A stretch of 13,456 nucleotides of DNA from an uncultured Rikenella sp. (lineage in GTDB: Bacteria > Bacteroidota > Bacteroidia > Bacteroidales > Rikenellaceae), in contig NZ_CAJTUJ010000044.1 in NCBI RefSeq assembly GCF_910579375.1, positions 1 through 13,456 of the forward strand, given 5' to 3'. The notes under the pieces were generated by a model. The model was given only the letters and a program-made list of their open reading frames with translations. It did not search any database and was not told where the DNA came from. Positions 7,670-13,456 of the stretch are shown here, piece by piece (positions within the stretch are counted from its first letter, which is position 1; the number at the start of each line of letters is the position of its first letter). The translations under genes and the position numbers were made by a program.

Positions 7670-9934
7670 ATGATCTTTGCCGACATCCTCCTGCCGCTCG
7701 CCCTGCCGAGAGCCTTCACCTACCGTCTCCCCGACGAGCGGCCGGTCGAAGTCGGGATGCGCGTGCGCGTGCCGCTCGGCAAAAGCAAAGTCTGCGAAGG
7801 CATCGTGCTCCGGCTCCACGACACGCCGCCGGAATCGAAAAATCCACCCAAAACCGTACTCGAAATCCTCGACGAACGGCCGTTCGTCCGGCCCGAACAG
7901 CTCCGGCTGTGGGAGTGGGTGGCCGACTACTACCTCTGCACCCCCGGCGAGGTCTTCAAAGCCGCCGTGCCCACCGGGATTCGCGACGGAAGCTATCGAC
8001 CGACCGCCGAGCTGTATGTGCGACTCGCCGTGGGGTACCGCTCCGCCTCGAAAATCGCCGAAACGCTCGAAGAGATCCGGCGCGCCAAAGCACAGTGCAA
8101 AGCCTTGCTGAGCTACCTCTCTTTCCTGCCGGTCGGAGCGGACGGAGAGCCGGAGCTGGCGCCGGACGATCCCCAAAAGCTCTGGGTGGCGCGCGCCGAC
8201 ATCACTGAAACGGTACCTGCCGCCATCGTGCTCCGGCTCGTCGAACGGGGCGTGCTGGAACAGCAGGAGATCGTCCCGGCCACCTTGCACCGAACGGCGG
8301 CGAAGGCCGAAACCGCGCCGCCACTGCCGGAATCTCCGGCAATCACGGACACCTCCACGCTACAGTCGATCCAAAACGCATTCGAGACCGACGAAACCCT
8401 CTTGCTGAGCGGCGAAATCGCAGACTACGGCGAAAAGCTGATCGCCCTGTACATCGCTTTAGCGGCCCGGCAGATGCAGGCCGGGTATCAGACCCTGCTG
8501 CTCGTGCCCGACACCGTGCTGACCGTCCGGCTGACCAACGCCCTTCAGGCCGCTTTCGGAACCCGCTGTCTGGTCTACCACTCCCGCCTCACCGACCGGG
8601 CGCGGAGCGCGGCCTGGCAACGCCTGATCGAAGAGCCCGAAAGCGTCGGAATCGTCGTCGGGACTCGTTCCACCCTCTTTCTGCCTTTTGAGCGGTTGGG
8701 ACTCCTTATCGTCGACCGCGAACACGACTCGAACTACCGCCAGAGCGACCCCGCTCCGCGTTACCATGCCCGCGACACGGCCCTGATGCTCGCCCGGCTG
8801 CACGGAGCCCGGACGCTGCTCGTCAGCCCGACCCCTTCGGCCGAGAGCTGGCTCAACGCCCGGGCCGAAGGCGGAAAATACGGATCGGTCGTCGTGCCGG
8901 CCGCAGACGATGTCCGGCGACCGCGCGTCGCCGTGCTGGAGCGCGGCCGCGGAGTCGTCTCGACCTACTTGCGCCGCCGGATCGAAGAGACGCTGCAAGC
9001 GGGGCGGCAGGTGGTCCTCTTCCAGAACCGCCGCGGGTTCGCTCCTTACGTCGAATGCGCGGCTTGCGGCGCGACACCGACCTGTCCCCACTGCAACGTC
9101 ACACTGACCTACCACAAAGAGGCCTCGGCGCTGGTGTGCCACTACTGCGGCTGGTCGCAACCCTACGTCTCGACCTGCGCGGCCTGCGGCATGCAGGCCC
9201 TGACGCCGCGGGGGATCGGCACGGAGCGCGTCGAAGAGCAGATGGCCGAGCTCTTCCCCGGCACCCGCATCGCCCGGATGGACACCGACACGATGCGGGG
9301 CGCAGGGGCGGCGGGACGCATCCTGACCGACTTCGCCGAGGGCGAGACCGAGATTCTGGTCGGGACACAGATGGTGGCCCGCACGGCCCGGAGCGGCGAC
9401 CAGACGGGACTCGTCGGCGTGATCCATGCCGACAGCCTGCTGGCCCATCCCGACTTCCGGGCCGCCGAACGGGCATTCCAGCTGCTGATGCAGCTGAAAG
9501 CCCTGCTCCCGGCGGACGGGAGCGGCGAACTGGTCATCCAGAGTTCCCACCGGCTCCATCCGGCCCTGATCGCTGTGACGAACCACGACACGGAGGGCTT
9601 CTACCGCCACGAGATGCAGGAGCGGCACCAGCTGCTCTATCCGCCCTATGTCCGGATGCTGCGAATCACCTTCCGCCACCGCAGCAAGTCGCTGACGGCG
9701 GCGGCGGCACAACTGTGCGAGGCCCTGTTGCGCGAACGGTTCGGTCGGCGCGTCTCGCCCCCCTACGAACCGCAGGTCGACCGGATACAGAACCTGCACA
9801 TGCTCCACATCCTCCTCCGCATCGAACGCGAACGGCCGGTGGCGCGGGCCAAAGCCATTCTGACGGAGGCGCTGGCCCGGGTGCGCAAGGCTTTTCCGAC
9901 GGTGCGGGCCATCGCCGAAGCCGATCCGCTGTAA
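7670..9934 (+). CDS. priA: PriA-family primosomal protein with degenerate helicase motifs
   Basis: A 754-aa protein, near full PriA length. PriA recognises abandoned forks and reloads the replicative helicase. The N-terminal DNA-binding region is intact (MIFADILLPLALPRAFTYRLP). GTRSTLFLPF (331-340) and eight zinc-binding cysteines as four CxxC pairs (463/466, 472/475, 490/493, 503/506) are kept, as are RGIGTERVEEQ (514-523) and YPPY (657-660). The ATPase motifs are not: the Walker A position reads SGEIADYGEKL (247-257) instead of G-x-T-x-SGKT; DEEH is DREH (349-352); SATPS is SPTPS (386-390); GTQMVxKGxDF is GTQMVARTARSGDQ (565-578); and QVxGRAGR is QLKALLPADG (608-617). The frame is open throughout, so this looks like a retained, ATPase-dead scaffold. 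No promoter is recognised upstream. Confidence 0.9.
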   Translation: MIFADILLPLALPRAFTYRLPDERPVEVGMRVRVPLGKSKVCEGIVLRLHDTPPESKNPPKTVLEILDERPFVRPEQLRLWEWVADYYLCTPGEVFKAAVPTGIRDGSYRPTAELYVRLAVGYRSASKIAETLEEIRRAKAQCKALLSYLSFLPVGADGEPELAPDDPQKLWVARADITETVPAAIVLRLVERGVLEQQEIVPATLHRTAAKAETAPPLPESPAITDTSTLQSIQNAFETDETLLLSGEIADYGEKLIALYIALAARQMQAGYQTLLLVPDTVLTVRLTNALQAAFGTRCLVYHSRLTDRARSAAWQRLIEEPESVGIVVGTRSTLFLPFERLGLLIVDREHDSNYRQSDPAPRYHARDTALMLARLHGARTLLVSPTPSAESWLNARAEGGKYGSVVVPAADDVRRPRVAVLERGRGVVSTYLRRRIEETLQAGRQVVLFQNRRGFAPYVECAACGATPTCPHCNVTLTYHKEASALVCHYCGWSQPYVSTCAACGMQALTPRGIGTERVEEQMAELFPGTRIARMDTDTMRGAGAAGRILTDFAEGETEILVGTQMVARTARSGDQTGLVGVIHADSLLAHPDFRAAERAFQLLMQLKALLPADGSGELVIQSSHRLHPALIAVTNHDTEGFYRHEMQERHQLLYPPYVRMLRITFRHRSKSLTAAAAQLCEALLRERFGRRVSPPYEPQVDRIQNLHMLHILLRIERERPVARAKAILTEALARVRKAFPTVRAIAEADPL

Positions 9935-9984
9935 CGCGGACCCCGCCGACAAAAACCGGGAAACGCAGAACCGGAAAAAACCGC

Positions 9985-9992
9985 TATCTTTA
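9985..9992 (+). promoter_or_regulatory. -7 box of the ABC exporter gene
   Basis: TATCTTTA is one mismatch from TAnnTTTG and lies 5 nt before the ATG at 9998, so transcription would start at or next to the start codon (leaderless). No -33 TTG is seen. Confidence 0.4.
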
Positions 9993-9997
9993 CCCGC

Positions 9998-11827
9998 ATG
10001 AACACCTACTTCCGCATCCTCCGGTTCGGCCGTCCCTACGGGCGGTACGCCGTGCCGTACTTCATCTGCATCGTGCTCCACACGATCTTCAACACGATGA
10101 CCTTCGCCATGATCATCCCCATCATTCAGACGATGTTCGATGCGAAGTCAATGATGGAGGCTGTGACAACGATACCGCCGTTCGAGCTGAGCACCGACTA
10201 CGCCAAAGCGGTGATGAACTACGGCCTCTATCGAATTGCCGGCGCAGGGTATACGATCAAAGACCTGCTCTTCATGCTGGCCATTCTGACCGTCGTGATC
10301 GTCTTCCTGAGCAACGTTTTCCGCTACTTCGCCCAACGCACGCTCGAAAATCTGCGTATCCACACCCTGCAACAGATCCGCGACCAGATGTTCGACCGCG
10401 TGATCCGGCTCCAGGTAGGCTATTTCAGCAACGAACGCAAAGGAGACATCATCTCGAAACTCACGTCGGACGTACAGGTCGTGCAGTTCTGTATCACCAG
10501 TACGTTTCAGGTCTTCTTCAAAGAGCCTTTCCTGCTGATCGGCTATTTCATTCTCCTGATCGGCATCTCGTTCCACCTCACGTTGTTCACGCTGGCGGTA
10601 CTGCCGGTCATCGCGCTCTGCATCGGCTACATCGTCAAACGGCTGCGCAAGTCGGCGACCGAAGGGCAGGAGGCGTTCGGTGAGATGGTCTCGCTGCTCG
10701 ACGAGTCGCTCGGCGCCATCAAGACGGTCAAGGGATACAATGCAACCGATTATATCGACCGGAAATTCCGCGCCCTCGACGGAAAGTATTCCGACATTAT
10801 GCGCTCCATTGCGCGGAGACAACAGATGGCTTCGCCGATGAGCGAGTTTCTGGGGGTGGCTTCGCTGTCGTTTATTCTGGTCTACGGGGGGAATATGATT
10901 CTGAACGGCGACCTCACGGCGGCGGCCTTTATCGCCTACCTCGGGGCTTTCTCGCAGGTGACGCGGCCGGCGCGGGCCATTGCGGACGCGTTCGGAAACA
11001 TCAATCAGGGGATCGCCGCTGGGGAACGGATTCTCGGCATGATGGACACGGAGGCGGCCATCACGGATCGACCGGATGCCAGGGTGTTGGCCGAGTTTAA
11101 GGAGGGGATCGAGTTCCGGAACGTCTCGTTCTCTTACGAGGACAAGCAGGTGCTTCGGGATATTTCGTTCACGATTCCGAAGGGGCAGACGATTGCGCTG
11201 GTGGGGCCTTCGGGGGGAGGTAAGTCGACGATTTCCGACCTGATTCCGCGGTTCTACGATCCGGCCAAGGGGGCGGTGCTGGTGGACGGAACAGACTTGC
11301 GCGACTATCGGATCGAAAGCGTGCGGGCCAAGATGGGAATTGTGGCGCAGGAGACGATTCTGTTCAACGACACGATCGAGGAGAATATCCGGATGGGGAA
11401 CGACTCGGCAACGCTGGAGGAGGTGATGGAAGCGGCGCGGGTGGCGAATGCCTACGACTTCATCATGGCGACGGAACAGGGGTTTCAGACCAATATCGGC
11501 GACCGGGGAATGAAGCTGTCGGGGGGGCAGCGGCAACGGATTTCGATTGCGCGGGCGGTGTTGCGCAACCCGGAAATCCTGATCCTGGACGAGGCGACTT
11601 CGGCACTGGACACGGAGAGCGAACGGCTGGTGCAGGAGTCGCTGTCGTCGCTGCTGCGGGGGCGGACTTCGCTGGTGATCGCGCATCGGCTGAGCACGAT
11701 TCAGCATGCGGACAAGATTATCGTGGTCGAGGCGGGACGGATTGCGGAACAGGGAACGCACGCCGAATTGATGGCGGTCGAGGGCATCTACCACAAATTG
11801 ATCGAGATGCAACAGTTGGCGGACTAA
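9998..11827 (+). CDS. MsbA-like ABC exporter (fused permease-ATPase half-transporter)
   Basis: A 609-aa half-transporter that would function as a homodimer in the inner membrane. The type-I exporter membrane domain (residues ~15-335) has six expected spans, including FICIVLHTIF, LLFMLAILTVVIVFL and LLIGYFILLIGISFHLTLFTLAVLPVIAL in pieces, and coupling-helix segments such as GYFSNERKGDIISKLTSDV. The ATPase domain has Walker A GPSGGGKST (403-411), Q-loop Gln451, signature LSGGQ (507-511), Walker B ILILDEA with catalytic Glu532, and H-loop His563 (IAHRLST). All motifs are intact. Bacteroidota proteins of this architecture are usually annotated as lipid A/phospholipid flippase MsbA, but substrate cannot be proved from sequence, so I leave out the symbol. 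The next gene starts 18 nt downstream, probably in the same operon. Confidence 0.92.
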   Translation: MNTYFRILRFGRPYGRYAVPYFICIVLHTIFNTMTFAMIIPIIQTMFDAKSMMEAVTTIPPFELSTDYAKAVMNYGLYRIAGAGYTIKDLLFMLAILTVVIVFLSNVFRYFAQRTLENLRIHTLQQIRDQMFDRVIRLQVGYFSNERKGDIISKLTSDVQVVQFCITSTFQVFFKEPFLLIGYFILLIGISFHLTLFTLAVLPVIALCIGYIVKRLRKSATEGQEAFGEMVSLLDESLGAIKTVKGYNATDYIDRKFRALDGKYSDIMRSIARRQQMASPMSEFLGVASLSFILVYGGNMILNGDLTAAAFIAYLGAFSQVTRPARAIADAFGNINQGIAAGERILGMMDTEAAITDRPDARVLAEFKEGIEFRNVSFSYEDKQVLRDISFTIPKGQTIALVGPSGGGKSTISDLIPRFYDPAKGAVLVDGTDLRDYRIESVRAKMGIVAQETILFNDTIEENIRMGNDSATLEEVMEAARVANAYDFIMATEQGFQTNIGDRGMKLSGGQRQRISIARAVLRNPEILILDEATSALDTESERLVQESLSSLLRGRTSLVIAHRLSTIQHADKIIVVEAGRIAEQGTHAELMAVEGIYHKLIEMQQLAD

Positions 11828-11845
11828 TCCAAACCGAACGACGCA

Positions 11846-12316
11846 ATGAAAAAAGTGCTTATCTTACTTGGTCTGATGCTCGGCAGCGGCGCGGTGGCGA
11901 CGCGGGCGCAGAAACTGGTCATCGGTTCGCGGGTGCCGGATCTCAAAGGGGTGGCATGGAGCACACTGCCTCCGCGGACGGAGGCTCCGATGCTGATCGA
12001 GTTTTATGCGCCGGACAATGCTTCGTCGGCTCGTTTTTTCCCAAAATTGGCTGAGATTCAACACCGGCACGGGAATGGGAATCGGGGGATTCAAATCGTG
12101 GTGCTGACCAGAGGCGTAGCGGCAACGACGCTGGATTCGCTCCGGGCGAGGTACGGCGAACGTTATTTTATCGGCTCGGATCCGGACGGAAGGGTCTATC
12201 GGGCGTTCCATGTCCAATACGTGCCTTACACGATTTTGGTCAATTCGAAGGGGGAGCTTTACTGGCAGGGGAATCTGGGTAATCTGCCGACGTCGACCCT
12301 GGAGGGGGTCAGGTAG
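11846..12316 (+). CDS. Thioredoxin-fold (TlpA/AhpC-like) exported protein lacking CxxC
   Basis: A 156-aa protein. MKKVLILLGLMLGSGAVATRAQ is a signal peptide (cleavage near ARAQ). The rest fits a TlpA/redoxin fold: VIGSRVPDLKGVAW, then APMLIEFYAP, a helix, GIQIVVLTRG, RYFIGSDPDGRVYRAF and a cis-proline loop VPYTILVNSKG (126-136). At the active-site position, where relatives have WCxxC, it reads APDNASSARFF (55-65): no cysteine remains in the mature protein. A thiol-disulfide reaction is therefore unlikely; a binding or chaperone role is possible. It follows the ABC exporter by 18 nt and is followed by a terminator, so the two form a unit. Confidence 0.85.
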   Translation: MKKVLILLGLMLGSGAVATRAQKLVIGSRVPDLKGVAWSTLPPRTEAPMLIEFYAPDNASSARFFPKLAEIQHRHGNGNRGIQIVVLTRGVAATTLDSLRARYGERYFIGSDPDGRVYRAFHVQYVPYTILVNSKGELYWQGNLGNLPTSTLEGVR

Positions 12317-12346
12317 TCTTTCTTTTTCGGGTTCCGCATTCTTCAC

Positions 12347-12385
12347 GCGCGGTCGCTTTACGGCACGACTGCGCGGATTTTTCTT
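12347..12385 (+). terminator. Intrinsic terminator after exporter-redoxin operon
   Basis: CGCGCGGTCG (12346-12355) pairs with CGACTGCGCG (12366-12375) through one G-T wobble around a 10-nt loop, followed by GATTTTTCTT. It lies 30 nt after the stop of the thioredoxin-fold gene and just before the silent cassettes, which should therefore not be transcribed by read-through. Confidence 0.75.
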
Positions 12386-12405
12386 GACTCTCTTTTTCCT
12401 GCATC

Positions 12406-12594
12406 CCGCCCCGGGCTTCCGCGGCGGCACCTCGGGCGAGTTGGTATACGTCGGCAACGGCGGATACAACTGGGGTTCTTCAACCAGCGGCACGGAAAGC
12501 ATCTATCTGCGCTTCTACGCGACAGCGCTTTATCTCAACCACATGACAGACCGCGCTTCCAGTTTTCAGTTGCGTTGCCTCTCGGAATAAACGG
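12406..12594 (+). pseudogene. Cassette A: startless FISUMP-like C-terminal fragment
   Basis: It encodes about 60 residues: PAPGFRGGTSGELVYVGNGG, then YNWGSS, then LRFYATALYLNH and a SFQLRCLSE end with TAA (12588-12590). Upstream in frame, LTLFFL resembles the LTLFLPA strand that precedes this part in complete FISUMP domains. There is no start codon of its own, no promoter, and a terminator precedes it. The 5' core CCGCCCCGGGCT (12406-12417) and 3' core (12563-12594) are shared with the other two cassettes; with cassette B the 3' identity spans 38 nt (12562-12599). It is probably a silent donor segment or a gene remnant. Confidence 0.8.
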
Positions 12595-12682
12595 GGACGG
12601 AGAGCTTTCGACGGAACCGATCGGGGACTTAGAACCCGGGCTTGGGCCCACTTTTCTATTCAGATTTTGCGGATCACGCGGC

Positions 12683-12886
12683 CCGCCCCGGGCTACCGCG
12701 ATGCGGGAATCGATGGGTGGCTGGGCGAATTAATGGGCGTCGGAAGTCTCGGTTACAGTTGGTCTTCAACGATTGACGGATCTCTCGGTAGTCTGAACTT
12801 GAATTTCCACGTAACGTGGCTCAGTTCCAACCATGCAAGTTATCGTGGCTACGGTTTTCAGTTGCGTTGCCTCTCGGAATAAACGG
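12683..12886 (+). pseudogene. Cassette B: startless FISUMP-like C-terminal fragment
   Basis: It encodes about 65 residues: PAPGYRDAGIDGWLGELMGV, then GYSWSSTI, LNLNFHVTWLSSNHAS and YRGYGFQLRCLSE with TAA (12880-12882). The WSST motif and terminal YGFxxRC are the clearest FISUMP signatures of the three cassettes. It lies 88 nt after cassette A in the same direction. Its 5' core (12683-12694) and 3' core (12855-12886) match the others; the central ~150 nt differ and include length changes. A TTG at 12667 could start a short frame, but no promoter or signal peptide supports an independent gene. Confidence 0.8.
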
Positions 12887-12944
12887 GGACGCATGCCCGC
12901 GGTGGACAATGGGGTGGAACTACCCTAACTGGCTTGACTTTAGC

Positions 12945-13249
12945 GGCCGGAGCCAGCGTGGGCGCAACGAGCATCGCAAGATTGCGGCCCTACGCCGGGG
13001 GTGGCTCCGGCCCGCGCGACTCTACGAGTCGCAAGAATTCGGCCCATTCGTCTCTTTTAAGCTGTTCGCCGCCAGCGGGGAGTGCAACGAGCTCCGTCGA
13101 GTTGCAGTCCGCCGCGTGGGGTGGCGGCGAACTGCGCGATTCTGCGAGTCGCAAAAACCAATCAATTTGTTTTCGGCCGCAGCCAGCGGAGGACGAATAC
13201 GAAGCGCAAGCGGCGTATTTCGGCCCTCCGCATCCGGGGGCTGCGGGCC
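12945..13249. repeat. Three-unit array of long compensated hairpins
   Basis: Three hairpins of 68-75 nt start 119 and 111 nt apart. Unit 1 (12945-13012): GGCCGGAGCCA/TGGCTCCGGCC plus GCGTGGG/CCC-T-ACGC and CGCAA/TTGCG. Unit 2 (13064-13132): GTTCGCCGCCA/TGGCGGCGAAC plus GCGG/CCGC and TGCAAC/GTTGCA. Unit 3 (13175-13249): GGCCGCAGCC/GGCTGCGG-G-CC plus GCGGAGG/CCTCCGC and CGAATACG/CGTATTTCG with one bulge. The left arms share GCCAGCG, but stem bases change on both sides together. The two spacers share GCGCGA[C/T]TCT[A/G]CGAGTCGCAA, itself a small hairpin. No protein gene is supported here. Confidence 0.75.
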
Positions 13250-13365
13250 GACCGTTGTCACGGGGAATTAGCTATTCGCTCTCAGCTCAAAGCATGTTAA
13301 AAAGCATAGCCCAACTCTCCGACCCGTGTCCGCCTCACTGCGGCTCCGCTTTCGCTCCGCCGCTG
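13250..13365. other. Unassigned intergenic sequence
   Basis: No gene, promoter box or clear palindrome was recognised between the hairpin array and the last hairpin. A GC-rich CGGCTCCGCTTTCGCTCCGC tract (13341-13360) is repetitive. Confidence 0.5.
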
Positions 13366-13444
13366 CCGTCGCCCGCTGGGATTTCATCTTGATTTTGCTC
13401 ACCGCAAAACGAGTGAAATCCCTCTTTAAGCGGGCGGGCGACGG
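13366..13444 (+). repeat. Extended three-step hairpin, possibly terminator-like
   Basis: CCGTCGCCCGC (13366-13376) pairs with GCGGGCGACGG (13434-13444); GGGATTTCA (13378-13386) with TGAAATCCC (13414-13422); TTTTGC (13393-13398) with GCAAAA (13404-13409). All three steps are perfect. ATTTTT follows on the plus strand, so it could end plus-strand transcripts, but nothing upstream in the window appears to need it. A minus-strand reading frame beginning MKNPSPARLKRDF is a translation of this palindrome. Confidence 0.7.
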
Positions 13445-13456
13445 ATTTTTCATGCA

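Noticed and set aside
8459..10081. Long minus-strand open frame opposite priA
   Set aside because: It has a shadow-like composition and crosses the priA stop and the exporter promoter; no recognisable family.
9055..10683. Long plus-strand open frame overlapping priA and the exporter
   Set aside because: Both overlapping genes are certain from motifs; this frame is Arg/Pro-rich noise in another phase.
10148..11812. Long minus-strand open frame opposite the ABC exporter
   Set aside because: It is antisense to intact Walker and signature motifs and has no family resemblance.
7395..12886. Diversity-generating retroelement variable/template repeats
   Set aside because: FISUMP-like ends are plausible targets, but no reverse transcriptase is present and the cassettes differ in length and at all base types, not just at template adenines.
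12945..13249. Possible CRISPR array
   Set aside because: Units are 68-75-nt diverged hairpins with similar spacers, not short identical repeats with unique spacers; no cas genes.
13268..13453. Minus-strand frame beginning MKNPSPARLKRDF
   Set aside because: It is the translation of a long palindrome and a repetitive GC tract; probably a spurious repeat-derived frame.

Overview
The window reads as a GC-rich gut Bacteroidota chromosome, most like Rikenellaceae/Alistipes. Supporting signs are TAnnTTTG-type -7 promoter boxes (TATCTTTG, TAACTTTG), a lack of strong Shine-Dalgarno sites, Cys-type lipoproteins starting MKK, a DUF1573 protein, a lamin-tail/OadG fusion, a DUF4595-like lipoprotein and FISUMP-type C-terminal fragments. 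The species call is inference; no rRNA, tRNA, CRISPR array, integrase, transposase or reverse transcriptase was seen.

Layout. 1-3461 (minus strand) is a propionate/methylmalonyl-CoA module: methylmalonyl-CoA epimerase (mce), then the decarboxylase carboxyltransferase subunit (mmdA), then a lamin-tail/OadG gamma-type subunit. The mmdA-oadG pair is bracketed by an inverted repeat of about 83-92 bp, and the 431-nt mce-mmdA gap is a cluster of palindromes. The biotin-carrier and beta subunits are not visible. 3579-4479 holds a small lipocalin-like lipoprotein and a convergent, slightly overlapping DUF1573 protein. 4603-6016 is a promoter, a long structured AT-rich leader and a lipoprotein that joins a GC-rich IPT/TIG half to an AT-rich DUF4595-like half. 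6118-7376 is a transglutaminase-like lipoprotein.

7670-9934 is PriA, which keeps its length and eight zinc-binding cysteines but has lost the Walker A, the DEEH signature and the QVAGRAGR motif, so it looks like a pseudohelicase. 9998-12316 is an MsbA-like ABC exporter with a downstream thioredoxin-fold protein that lacks CxxC, closed by an intrinsic terminator.

The most unusual content is a set of three short, promoterless, startless cassettes (7395-7595 minus; 12406-12594 plus; 12683-12886 plus). Each encodes only the last ~60 residues of a FISUMP-like domain. They have nearly identical ends (a 12-bp 5' core and a 32-bp 3' core that runs past the stop codon) and strongly different middles. 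They look like silent donor segments for varying the C-terminus of a surface protein encoded elsewhere. Two follow the terminator at 12347-12385 and are followed by three long hairpins with compensated stems (12945-13249) and another extended hairpin (13366-13444).
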